DNA of 5,118 nt from Nitrospirales bacterium. Lineage in GTDB: Bacteria; Nitrospirota; Nitrospiria; Nitrospirales; UBA8639. The stretch covers positions 1-5,118 of the forward strand of contig JAJDBO010000176.1 of the NCBI GenBank assembly GCA_029261305.1, read 5' to 3'. The notes under the pieces are model-generated. The model made no database searches. It was not told the DNA's origin and saw nothing but the letters and a program-made list of their open reading frames with translations. This document shows positions 1-5,118 of this stretch, one piece after another; position 1 is the first letter of the stretch, and each line of letters begins with the position of its first letter. Made by a program: the position numbers and the translations under genes.

Positions 1-527
1 TGGCCGCGGTGTTGGGGATCGTGAAATCTCACAATGGCGCAATTTCCGTAGACAGCACCCTAGGAGTCGGCACGACCTTCTCTGTGTGGCTGCCACTCGT
101 TTCATCGACTCCGGATCTCGGGGAAGCGATCGCGCCGACTACCAAAGTGGTGCCGGAGGGCACCCGGATTCTTGTTGCGGACGATCACGCGAGTGTACGG
201 ATGGTGTTGGTCGCCATGCTCCAAAGTGCTGGCTACTCTGTCGTCGAAGTCGAAGATGGACAAGAGGCGGTAGACGTATTACGGCGGGACCCCGACGCAT
301 TCGATTGTGTCCTGCTGGACCACAACATGCCGAAGATGGATGGTGAAGAAGTCTTGGTGGAGCTCCAGAAAATTCGAAGCGACGTTCGAGTCGTGTTGAA
401 CAGCGGGTTCACCGAGGATGAGATGTTGGCGAGATTCCAAGGCGCGGGTCTAGCGGGCGTTCTCCACAAGCCTGCACCCAGAAGCGTCTTGCTTGACAAG
501 ATCGAGAAGGCTCTGGCGTGTTCTTAG
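1..527 (+). CDS. Hybrid sensor histidine kinase, C-terminal part (end of HATPase domain plus receiver domain); 5' end outside window
   Basis: The reading frame is open from base 3 and enters from upstream, so the GTG at 9 is probably an internal valine and not a start. Numbering from that GTG, residues 1-30 match the last part of a histidine kinase ATPase domain: GIVKSHNGAISVDS, then GVGTTFSVWLPL. The earlier N, G1 and dimerisation boxes are missing only because the window cuts them off. After a linker of about 20 residues comes a full receiver domain, about residues 52-170. It has the acidic pair D58-D59, phosphoacceptor D104 in VLLDHNMPKMDG, the hydroxyl residue S132 in VVLNSGF, and K154 in LHKPAP. 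All phosphorelay residues are therefore present. Known for the family: the kinase autophosphorylates a histidine and passes phosphate to the aspartate, usually then to a phosphotransfer protein. The input signal cannot be inferred because the sensor region is not in view. The gene ends at TAG 525-527. Confidence 0.93.
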   Translation, partial: AAVLGIVKSHNGAISVDSTLGVGTTFSVWLPLVSSTPDLGEAIAPTTKVVPEGTRILVADDHASVRMVLVAMLQSAGYSVVEVEDGQEAVDVLRRDPDAFDCVLLDHNMPKMDGEEVLVELQKIRSDVRVVLNSGFTEDEMLARFQGAGLAGVLHKPAPRSVLLDKIEKALACS

Positions 528-549
528 CCAAAGTGTTTCTGCACTTTGG
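528..549 (+). terminator. Perfect 8-bp hairpin immediately after the kinase stop codon
   Basis: CCAAAGTG (528-535) and CACTTTGG (542-549) form a perfect inverted repeat around the 6-nt loop TTTCTG, beginning on the base after the stop codon. No T-run follows (the next bases are GAAGACTAG), so it does not look like a standard intrinsic terminator. It could instead be a 3'-end stabilising stem or act together with the hairpin at 591-613. Confidence 0.35.
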
Positions 550-590
550 GAAGACTAGAAATTTGTTTCGGTAATTTTCCCTTTCCCCTC

Positions 591-613
591 GCCCCTGAAG
601 GGGTCCTTCTTTT
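591..613 (+). terminator. Weak intrinsic terminator candidate downstream of the hybrid kinase
   Basis: A short GC stem, CCCC (592-595) with GGGG (600-603), closes on a TGAA loop and can gain a G-T pair (591 with 604). It is followed by a pyrimidine-rich tail, TCCTTCTTTT (604-613). The stem is short and the tail is interrupted by C, so termination would be weak. The orientation fits the end of the kinase transcript. Confidence 0.35.
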
Positions 614-701
614 CAGTTACCTCAATCATTTTAAATTAAATGCGTTTGGTTTATTGATGCTAAGCAGGCTCCATAACCTTAACTCACCGCTATGGTGTTT
701 G

Positions 702-710
702 TGGTACACT
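702..710 (+). promoter_or_regulatory. Candidate extended -10 promoter for the small exported protein gene
   Basis: TGG followed by TACACT gives a TGn extended -10 with 4 of 6 matches to TATAAT. No good -35 lies 16-18 bases upstream. Transcription would begin near 717, giving a leader of about 45 bases before the ATG at 762. This is pattern-based and weak. Confidence 0.25.
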
Positions 711-761
711 ATCTGTAAAAGGTCTTTCCCTTTTTCCATTCGATTGCTCTAGGTTTTTCTC

Positions 762-1124
762 ATGTTCCTTATGCAGCGATCCATTCGCATGGCCCTCCTG
801 TTCACGCTATTGCTATTCCTCATTCCTTTGATTTCACTCGGTGATCCAAGTTTTATCTTATGGGTAAAAGGATCTTCACACTTCATCAAAGAAGCATGGC
901 ACATTCATGGGACCTATGACATGCTCGATACATGTCATGAAGCCAGGAGAGCAGCCTTCAAAGAGGCATTGGTCTCTATAGAAAGCCAAAAAGCTCATGC
1001 GCCTGACATGAAACTCACCATCGATCATGAAGAAACTCAGTACGTAGCGACTGAACCCATTGGGGGAGTCTACAACGTCACAACTCTGTCCTTCCATTGT
1101 ATTCGGGGTTCTGAAGATCCTTAA
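762..1124 (+). CDS. Small exported or membrane-anchored protein of unknown function (120 aa)
   Basis: I do not recognise the family. The N-terminus looks like a signal peptide or uncleaved anchor. Positive residues (R6, R9) precede a hydrophobic core at about residues 11-26 (ALLFTLLLFLIPLISL), then GDPS. There is no lipobox cysteine, so it is not an obvious lipoprotein. The remaining part of about 90 residues is hydrophilic and mixed alpha/beta in appearance, with two cysteines (C58 in LDTCHEARRAA and C113 in SFHCIRG) that could form a disulfide outside the cytoplasm, and several histidines. The pattern of C58 followed by a helical stretch, then a beta-like LTIDHE and YNVTTLSFHC, suggests a small folded domain. 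ATG 762 has only a weak upstream AGG (751-753). ATGs at 771 and 789 are in frame, and 771 would still keep the signal sequence. The gene is flanked by non-coding DNA on both sides, is probably monocistronic, and converges on the Maf-type gene. Confidence 0.65.
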   Translation: MFLMQRSIRMALLFTLLLFLIPLISLGDPSFILWVKGSSHFIKEAWHIHGTYDMLDTCHEARRAAFKEALVSIESQKAHAPDMKLTIDHEETQYVATEPIGGVYNVTTLSFHCIRGSEDP

Positions 1125-1264
1125 AAATGAGTATTTCCCTGCCCCGTCGAGGAGTCATGTTGAAGTGGCCTTCGTAGTCCCAATTCCGCAGATGGATTTG
1201 ACATCACAATTGGTGATCTCCAATATTCCATTTCTTCATACGAAAACTAACATCTGATGAACTT
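1125..1264. other. Gene-free stretch downstream of the small protein
   Basis: No supported gene or RNA. The only structure seen is a small inverted repeat, ATCAC (1203-1207) and GTGAT (1213-1217), around AATTG. No clear intrinsic terminator follows the stop codon of the small gene. Confidence 0.5.
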
Positions 1265-1288
1265 CAAACCGCCTTCGTGCGCGGCGGA

Positions 1289-1368
1289 GCCGCAGCCCCG
1301 AATCGGCTTTTCGGCGAGGGCTGTTTGAACGGAGTGAGTTCCCTCGCCATCTTATTCGGGGCGGAGGC
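1289..1368. repeat. Large nested hairpin inside the extragenic repeat
   Basis: Two perfect 8-bp stems share one axis: 1296-1303 with 1354-1361, and 1313-1320 with 1341-1348. The outer stem can continue outward with mismatches to 1289/1368 (pairs at 1295-1362, 1293-1364, and 1289-1291 with 1366-1368). The apical 1327-1341 segment can also close as GAAC/GTTC, competing with one base pair of the inner stem. A transcript from either strand would form a long, stable rod. Confidence 0.6.
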
Positions 1369-1411
1369 GGAGGAACCCCAGAGGGGACGTGCACGGGCGA
1401 GAATGGTTTTG

Positions 1412-1437
1412 GTCCCTTTTGCCGAAACAAAAGGGAC
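1412..1437. repeat. Perfect 10-bp inverted repeat, core of the extragenic repeat
   Basis: GTCCCTTTTG and CAAAAGGGAC pair perfectly around the loop CCGAAA. Neither strand has a T-run directly after the stem: TCGTCTGC follows on plus and CAAAACC on minus. It is therefore a structural repeat more than an intrinsic terminator, though it could block exonucleases at the 3' ends of the converging transcripts. Confidence 0.6.
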
Positions 1438-1476
1438 TCGTCTGCAGGGGCGAAACCCCGCTAAGATAAACCTGGA

Positions 1477-1499
1477 TTCCCGATTAAAGATGTCGGGAA
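1477..1499 (-). terminator. Hairpin just downstream of the Maf-type gene, possible 3'-end stem
   Basis: TTCCCGA and TCGGGAA form a perfect 7-bp stem with a 9-nt loop. On the minus strand it lies about 25 bases after the stop codon of the 792-aa gene and is followed by TCCAGGTTTATCTT, a poor T-tract. It is also the last module of the extragenic repeat, so any role in termination is an inference. Confidence 0.3.
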
Positions 1500-1523
1500 G
1501 GACGGAAAAGGGAACTACGGAAT

Positions 1524-3902
1524 CTAACTCCCCGCCACCGTTGTTTGATCTTTCTCACCAACCGACTGATCGCGATCCTTCTTTGAGAAAAAGTCCCAGG
1601 CTTGATCGGGGATGGACAGACGACGTTCTTCTTCCACGGCCGAACGGTAATGCGTTTTGGCTCTCGCGTAATCACCGATGCGGTGATAAAAGTCACCAGC
1701 TTTCAGATGAGTGTCCACTGTGACCGGCTCTTCAGCCTGCGCTGCACGCACTTTCCCTTGCCATTGTCGATACTCCCATTTGGCATGGCTCCAGAGTGAT
1801 TTAATTTCGGGATTGTCTGGGAACGCCTCGCGTGCCTGCTCCGCCTGTGCCGCAGCTTTGGTGAATTGGAATTGATCCAAATACAGTCGAATCGACAGTA
1901 AGGCTTCTGACAATCCAATTCGTGGCTCAGGTTTTTTCTTCACATAACTTTCTACACAGTAATTGGCTTTGTCATACATTTGCAGACTCATGAACCCTTC
2001 GGCGATATCTATCCAAGTGGGAGAACCTTCTGGTTGGGGGAGACGGGTTTCCAGCTCTCGCCATTGTTCGAGCCTACGCGAAAATTCTTGGAGTTTTTCA
2101 CCCAACGGTGGTGCGGTTCGAGACAAGCCACCGTAATAACGAAGGCCTCGTTCGATTTGCATGACATGTTTGTCCTTGGGATCGGTAAGCGTTTCAAGGG
2201 TCTGTGTGTCTTCAGCTAATTGTCGTTCGAGATCGATGTTCATCCAATGGAGCAATTCCCGTACTTTTTGATATCGTGGGATGAGATTCGTTAACCGTTC
2301 GACTTTCCTACCCAACTGCTGAAATTCTTTATCCACAATCTGAACGCGTTGCCAGCGCTCTTTCATCTTTGTCAGCAAGACACACACATGGTGACTCGTG
2401 CGCTGCACGCGAAACAGATCTCTGGATCGCATACGTACTTCTTGCAGCAAAGGCATCCAATCAATGCCCGCCGATTGAGCACGCGTCTCACCCAATTCTT
2501 CAATCACCCTAATGCCCGGGCCTTGGCAAAATTCGGCCACCGCATCGCCGAGCAAATAGAGTTCGGCTCCCTCAAGGGAGAGTCCCCCTTCATTGGCGTG
2601 AAGCACTTTACCAGGGAACTGCCGAATCTTTTTTTCCAAGATGGCCTTATAATTCAGAAACGTTGGATTGGTTTTGACCGCCTTCCCAAAAATATCCTGA
2701 GCTGGTTGGCCATTGGCCACGTTGACGGCATCTTCCTCTTCATTCAAATACCCACCACTTTTCACGTGCATACCTTCATCGGAATAACAGTAATCCTGGC
2801 CAACCAAAATGATCGTCTCACAACCCATCCAATGCGCGAGATTAAACCCAACGTGTACTTGGCACATACACTCAGTATCGATAGCACCTTTGGGTGACCA
2901 AAACTCTTGAAGCCATTGGTACACAGGCATGGCCGCATCCAACGTGTATTTCGGACCGGGAAAATGTTTGGGAATATGCGGCGTCACGGCTGGATGAAAC
3001 ACCAAGGCAACTTCGGAAGGGATTTCGAACCCCTGAAATTTTTGATAGGTCGCTTTTTGAGGATCGACACTCACGACGAAGTCCGGAACAATACCGCGAA
3101 GCAACAGATACCCAAGAGCTGTATCGGCGGCAATGATCACCGACCTTCCTTTTGCGCCACGCAACTGATGGACGTTCTTTTCTAGCGATGGCCCGGCTGC
3201 CACAAGAATTGCCGGCATCCCGGCAAATCGATTTTTCAATGTGGCAACACCCTGGGCCAATAATATCTCCGGCGTATTATTCAACACGCTATCGATAAAT
3301 ATCGGACCCCGTCGCACCAGAGCATTACGAGCCGCTTTGACGATACTGGGGATTCGATCTAGTTCTTGCTCAGCCGCTTCACCATAGGCCTCTGGGGCTA
3401 ATCGAAAGGCTGGTTCATAACTGATGACCCGTAATGTACCATTGGTCTGTTCCACAAACTTCGTACACCAGTGACGAAGCTTCCCCTCACGACCCACAAC
3501 CAATTTCACTCGGGGAGAAGACAAAATTTCAGTCAGATCAACTTCCCGCAACGCCGTCAGAAAAATTGCTGGGTCGGCTTCATACACAATAAGTCGGGAA
3601 AGACTGTCCATTCGGCGCACCACTGCCAACGCGAAATAGCCCAACTCCAAACCTAACGACACCGTCACGCCCTGAAGCGCTGGTCCCATTTGTTCAACAG
3701 TACCCTCGGCGACACTTAATGGGTCCTGAGGATCATGCAATTCGACAATGTCTCCAGCCGAATTCCTAACAACCAATCGGGGGGTTCCCGTCTCGGTGAG
3801 ATCGACCTGAATATGATCTGTGGCTATAGTTTGCTTGGTCAGCTCCACCAGTTCGGGGTGATGCGTAGTCAAAGCGTCAACGTTCTTCTGATAGATGGTC
3901 AT
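1524..3902 (-). CDS. Maf-type motility accessory / DUF115 (MptE-like) protein with TPR-like C-terminus, putative flagellin glycosylation factor
   Basis: The 792-aa protein is cytoplasmic, with no signal peptide. Residues about 60-200 resemble the N-terminal part of Maf proteins (LGLELGYFALAVVRRM, LIVYEADPAIFLTALRE). The central domain, about 205-385, carries the DUF115 hallmarks: PAILVAAGPSLEKNV (230-244), IIAADTALGYLLLRGIVPD (256-274), VVSVDPQ (276-282), and NLAHWMGCETIILVGQDYCY (354-373) followed by H379. Family knowledge: Maf proteins transfer nonulosonic acids (pseudaminic or legionaminic type) to flagellin, and their DUF115 core resembles sialyltransferase and MptE folds. Residues about 500-620 are charged and probably coiled coil. 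Residues about 626-765 look like TPR repeats, for example DIAEGFMSLQMYDKANYCVE and LKAGDFYHRIGDYARAKTHY. The extension makes it longer than typical Campylobacter Maf proteins of around 600-650 aa. The ATG at 3902-3900 has GAGG 3 bases and AAGGA 10 bases upstream. It stands alone and is divergent from ubiE. Family assignment is firm; glycosylation of flagellin here is inferred. Confidence 0.88.
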   Translation of the reverse strand: MTIYQKNVDALTTHHPELVELTKQTIATDHIQVDLTETGTPRLVVRNSAGDIVELHDPQDPLSVAEGTVEQMGPALQGVTVSLGLELGYFALAVVRRMDSLSRLIVYEADPAIFLTALREVDLTEILSSPRVKLVVGREGKLRHWCTKFVEQTNGTLRVISYEPAFRLAPEAYGEAAEQELDRIPSIVKAARNALVRRGPIFIDSVLNNTPEILLAQGVATLKNRFAGMPAILVAAGPSLEKNVHQLRGAKGRSVIIAADTALGYLLLRGIVPDFVVSVDPQKATYQKFQGFEIPSEVALVFHPAVTPHIPKHFPGPKYTLDAAMPVYQWLQEFWSPKGAIDTECMCQVHVGFNLAHWMGCETIILVGQDYCYSDEGMHVKSGGYLNEEEDAVNVANGQPAQDIFGKAVKTNPTFLNYKAILEKKIRQFPGKVLHANEGGLSLEGAELYLLGDAVAEFCQGPGIRVIEELGETRAQSAGIDWMPLLQEVRMRSRDLFRVQRTSHHVCVLLTKMKERWQRVQIVDKEFQQLGRKVERLTNLIPRYQKVRELLHWMNIDLERQLAEDTQTLETLTDPKDKHVMQIERGLRYYGGLSRTAPPLGEKLQEFSRRLEQWRELETRLPQPEGSPTWIDIAEGFMSLQMYDKANYCVESYVKKKPEPRIGLSEALLSIRLYLDQFQFTKAAAQAEQAREAFPDNPEIKSLWSHAKWEYRQWQGKVRAAQAEEPVTVDTHLKAGDFYHRIGDYARAKTHYRSAVEEERRLSIPDQAWDFFSKKDRDQSVGEKDQTTVAGS

Positions 3903-4032
3903 AAGCCTCAGATCCTTTCGTTAGGATTTTGTGATGAGAAATCCAATATCCATTATTACGTATTTCCAATTAATTTAAATTTGAGCACGTCAACCTCGGC
4001 CGCTTCCCTGTCACCAATTCACAGAGAACCCC

Positions 4033-4041
4033 TGTTAAAAT
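4033..4041 (+). promoter_or_regulatory. Candidate extended -10 promoter for ubiE
   Basis: TGT followed by TAAAAT is an extended -10 with 5 of 6 matches to TATAAT. A -35 is not evident at the usual spacing. Transcription would begin near 4048 and leave a leader of about 215 bases before ATG 4263. A second, weaker option is TTGACG (4111-4116) with TATTCC (4134-4139) at 17-bp spacing. Confidence 0.35.
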
Positions 4042-4164
4042 ATATTCAACAGTTGTGCCAACTTGTACCTCCATCGGATGAGGATCCATCTCTCTGATTC
4101 TGCTACAGTTTTGACGCCAAGCCTTTGTCCATCTATTCCATTTCTTCCGTGTGGAAACCCCTTC

Positions 4165-4210
4165 ACTGGGCAAAGGCTTCCCAGTTTCTGGCTGAAGTCC
4201 AAAGGACTTC
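4165..4210 (+). promoter_or_regulatory. Structured ubiE leader with two mutually exclusive folds
   Basis: Fold A: ACTGGG (4165-4170) pairs with CCCAGT (4180-4185), and GAAGTCC (4194-4200) pairs with GGACTTC (4204-4210) around an AAA loop. Fold B: GGCTTCCCAG (4175-4184) pairs with CTGG (4188-4191), GAAG (4194-4197) and CC (4199-4200), with a CT bulge and a T bulge. The folds share strands and cannot coexist. The segment ends about 50 bases before the ubiE ATG. No T-run follows, so any control would not be classical attenuation. The base pairing is seen; a regulatory role is inferred. Confidence 0.3.
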
Positions 4211-4262
4211 GCACCCACTCATTTCCTTGACAAGCCGAACGGGCCGATGCTACGTCCTGAAC

Positions 4263-5030
4263 ATGTTGCAATCCGTAGAAAAGACCGTGGGAGCGCCTGA
4301 AGGGAAGACCGTTTCTCAGTGGTCTGGTGCTCCGCGAGAACAAGCTGTTCAACGGATGTTCTCCGCCATCGCCCCCTCATATGATCTGAATAATTCTCTC
4401 CTGAGCTTTGGCCTCCATCATCGCTGGAAACAACTCACCGCCAGCTATGTTCCAGAGGCGGTTGGAGGACGTGCCTTAGATATTGGTGCTGGCACAGGTG
4501 ATCTGGCCATTTTGCTGGACCAACGACTGGGCGCCCAAGGTCAAGTCACCGCCATGGATTTAAATTTTGAAATGCTCAAGGTAGGAGCAAAGAAAATCGC
4601 TGCGCGCGGATTGGATACACGCATTCAGTGCCTAAGAGGAAATGCGGAATCGCTTGTGTTTCCTAACGATTCTTTCGAAGCAGTCACGGCAGGATTTTGT
4701 ATTCGAAATGTGGGAAATCGCCCGAAAGCGTTTACAGAAATCTATCGCGTCCTCAAGCCTGGTGGACGATTTGTTTGTTTAGAATTTTCACGACCAGTAT
4801 CCGCCCTCCTTCGCAAAGCCTACGATTGGTATTCCTTCCACATGCTCCCAAAAATCGGGAAGTGGGTGGCCAAGGATCACACTGATGTCTACAACTATCT
4901 CCCTGAATCGATTCGGACATTCCCTGATCAGGAACGCCTGTCGTCCATGCTTCAGGACGCTGGATTTTCGCACGTCGACTACCGCAACCTTAGTGGTGGA
5001 ATTGTCGCCATTCACATCGCGGTTAAATAA
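4263..5030 (+). CDS. ubiE: UbiE/MenG family demethylmenaquinone (or ubiquinone-precursor) C-methyltransferase
   Basis: The 255-aa protein has all the marks of the UbiE/COQ5 family: VQRMFSAIAPSYDLNNSLLS (29-48) and HHRWK (52-56); the SAM-binding motif I ALDIGAGTGDLA (71-82); the acidic end of the next strand in VTAMDL (95-100); GNAESLVFPNDSF (126-138); the signature FCIRNVGNRPKAFTEIYRVL (145-164) then KPGG; and the C-terminal YLPESIRTFPD (212-222) and GGIVAIHIAVK. It methylates the quinone ring using S-adenosylmethionine in the last step of menaquinone synthesis, or the C-methylation step of ubiquinone synthesis. Sequence alone does not tell which. The frame is open back to a TTG at 4125, but those 46 residues lack family similarity and the ATG at 4263 gives the usual family length of around 250 aa. 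No strong Shine-Dalgarno precedes 4263. An open frame starts 6 bases after the TAA, suggesting an operon. Confidence 0.93.
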   Translation: MLQSVEKTVGAPEGKTVSQWSGAPREQAVQRMFSAIAPSYDLNNSLLSFGLHHRWKQLTASYVPEAVGGRALDIGAGTGDLAILLDQRLGAQGQVTAMDLNFEMLKVGAKKIAARGLDTRIQCLRGNAESLVFPNDSFEAVTAGFCIRNVGNRPKAFTEIYRVLKPGGRFVCLEFSRPVSALLRKAYDWYSFHMLPKIGKWVAKDHTDVYNYLPESIRTFPDQERLSSMLQDAGFSHVDYRNLSGGIVAIHIAVK

Positions 5031-5035
5031 CGCCT

Positions 5036-5118
5036 ATGGACTCCGTCCTTTACGTCTTTCTCCCCTGCAAAAAGGTCTACCCCACGGGGATCACCTATCT
5101 TGCCGATTTTATTCATCG
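5036..5118 (+). CDS. N-terminus of a protein cut by the window end, possibly a B12-binding-domain radical SAM protein
   Basis: The ATG at 5036 opens a frame that runs 27 codons to the window edge, beginning MDSVLYVFLPCKKVYPTGIT and continuing YLADFIH. A beta strand followed by a PxxxYPTGITYLA segment resembles the first strand and loop of the cobalamin-binding Rossmann domain at the N-terminus of many radical SAM proteins, where the pattern is typically a hydrophobic strand, PP, then YPPLGLAYLA. The radical SAM cluster CxxxCxxC would lie beyond the window, so the assignment is tentative. The start is 6 bases after the ubiE stop with no clear Shine-Dalgarno, consistent with translational coupling in one transcript. 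It might also be an unrelated Rossmann-fold protein. Confidence 0.5.
   Translation, partial: MDSVLYVFLPCKKVYPTGITYLADFIH

Larger units (their letters stand above)
528..761. other. Intergenic region between the kinase and the small exported protein
   Basis: About 230 bases without a convincing gene. It contains the two hairpins listed separately, an AT-rich stretch (about 628-660) and the extended -10 candidate at 702-710. The only sizeable open frame here (TTG at 546 to 752) has no ribosome binding site, has skewed composition and crosses the hairpins, so it is not called. Confidence 0.6.
1265..1515. repeat. Composite extragenic palindromic repeat (REP/MITE-like), several nested hairpins
   Basis: This stretch is GC-rich compared with its flanks and packed with inverted repeats. 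They are GCGGC/GCCGC (1281-1285 with 1289-1293); a large nested hairpin with outer stem CCCCGAAT/ATTCGGGG (1296-1303 with 1354-1361) and inner stem GGCGAGGG/CCCTCGCC (1313-1320 with 1341-1348); CCCC/GGGG (1376-1379 with 1383-1386); the palindrome CGTGCACG (1388-1395); GTCCCTTTTG/CAAAAGGGAC (1412-1421 with 1428-1437); GGGG/CCCC around CGAAA (1447-1459); and TTCCCGA/TCGGGAA (1477-1483 with 1493-1499). From general knowledge, extragenic repeats with a TTTTGG...CTTTTG...CAAAAG core, and others of the type CTGGATTCCCG...CGGGAATGACGG, are scattered through many bacterial genomes. This looks like a fusion of such modules. It encodes no protein I believe in. It lies between two convergent genes, the typical place for such elements. 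The boundaries are approximate. Confidence 0.6.
3903..4262. other. Divergent intergenic region between the Maf-type gene and ubiE
   Basis: About 360 bases if ubiE starts at 4263. An AT-rich patch at about 3940-3985 contains the 10-bp palindrome AATTTAAATT (3972-3981) and probably holds the Maf-type promoter. A TTGACG lies on the minus strand at 3993-3988, but no convincing -10 is spaced correctly from it. The plus-strand candidate promoter (4033-4041) and the structured leader (4165-4210) are listed separately. A small inverted repeat AGTTG/CAACT (4051-4055 with 4059-4063) sits just after the predicted ubiE transcription start. Confidence 0.5.

Noticed and set aside
546..752. 68-codon open frame after the kinase gene
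   Set aside because: It starts at a TTG inside a hairpin, has no ribosome binding site, and its F/L-rich content reflects T-rich DNA.
1236..1430. 64-codon minus-strand open frame in the repeat region
   Set aside because: Arginine- and proline-rich translation of GC-rich palindromic DNA. No start signal or recognisable domain.
1412..1437. Intrinsic terminator
   Set aside because: The stem is strong, but neither strand has a T-run directly after it, so it fits better as part of the repeat.
1265..1515. CRISPR array or integron-type attachment site
   Set aside because: The palindromes differ from one another and are not evenly spaced direct repeats, so it is not a CRISPR array. No integrase, cassette or recombination core site was seen next to it.
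1277..1723. 148-codon open frame on the plus strand across the repeat and into the Maf-type gene
   Set aside because: It lies across the palindromic repeat and antisense to the conserved Maf-type gene, and its composition (rich in R, G and P) reflects the repeat. Open frames of this type are a common annotation artefact of extragenic repeats.
2349..2897. 182-codon open frame on the plus strand
   Set aside because: Entirely antisense within the DUF115 core of the 792-aa gene, which has strong family motifs. No domain or ribosome binding site supports the opposite frame.
3735..4097. 120-codon plus-strand open frame crossing the start of the Maf-type gene
   Set aside because: Begins antisense in the conserved gene and runs through an AT-rich promoter region. 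No protein features.

Overview
This is a bacterial chromosomal fragment of moderate GC. It holds five protein-coding regions, two of them cut by the window ends. The gene set is a hybrid sensor kinase, a Maf/DUF115 flagellin-glycosylation-type protein, a UbiE/MenG quinone methyltransferase and the start of a probable radical SAM protein. Together with the style of the intergenic repeats, this suggests a free-living, flagellated Gram-negative bacterium. Nitrospirota (Nitrospira-like) would fit, but that is an inference from general resemblance and was not tested.

Layout: (1) 1-527, plus strand: C-terminal end of a hybrid histidine kinase, with the last ATP-binding box and a complete receiver domain. 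(2) 528-761: intergenic, with a hairpin directly after the stop codon, a weak terminator-like hairpin and a possible extended -10 promoter. (3) 762-1124, plus: small unrecognised protein with an N-terminal signal peptide or anchor. (4) 1125-1523: gene-free convergent region. Its second half (about 1265-1515) is a dense run of palindromes that looks like a composite extragenic repeat (REP/MITE-like). (5) 1524-3902, minus: 792-aa Maf-type DUF115 protein with a TPR-like C-terminus. (6) 3903-4262: divergent intergenic region with an AT-rich patch, a candidate promoter for the methyltransferase and a leader that can fold in two mutually exclusive ways. (7) 4263-5030, plus: UbiE/MenG. (8) 5036-5118, plus: N-terminus of a protein that starts 6 bases after the ubiE stop codon and is probably co-transcribed with it.

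The genes do not form one pathway. The kinase is the tail of an upstream signalling locus. The small exported protein stands alone. The Maf protein is an orphan here, with no flagellin or nonulosonate genes in view. ubiE and the downstream gene look like a short operon. I did not find a CRISPR array, tRNA, rRNA, transposase or obvious defence system. The most unusual items are the composite palindromic repeat at 1265-1515, the two-state leader before ubiE, and the long C-terminal extension of the Maf protein.
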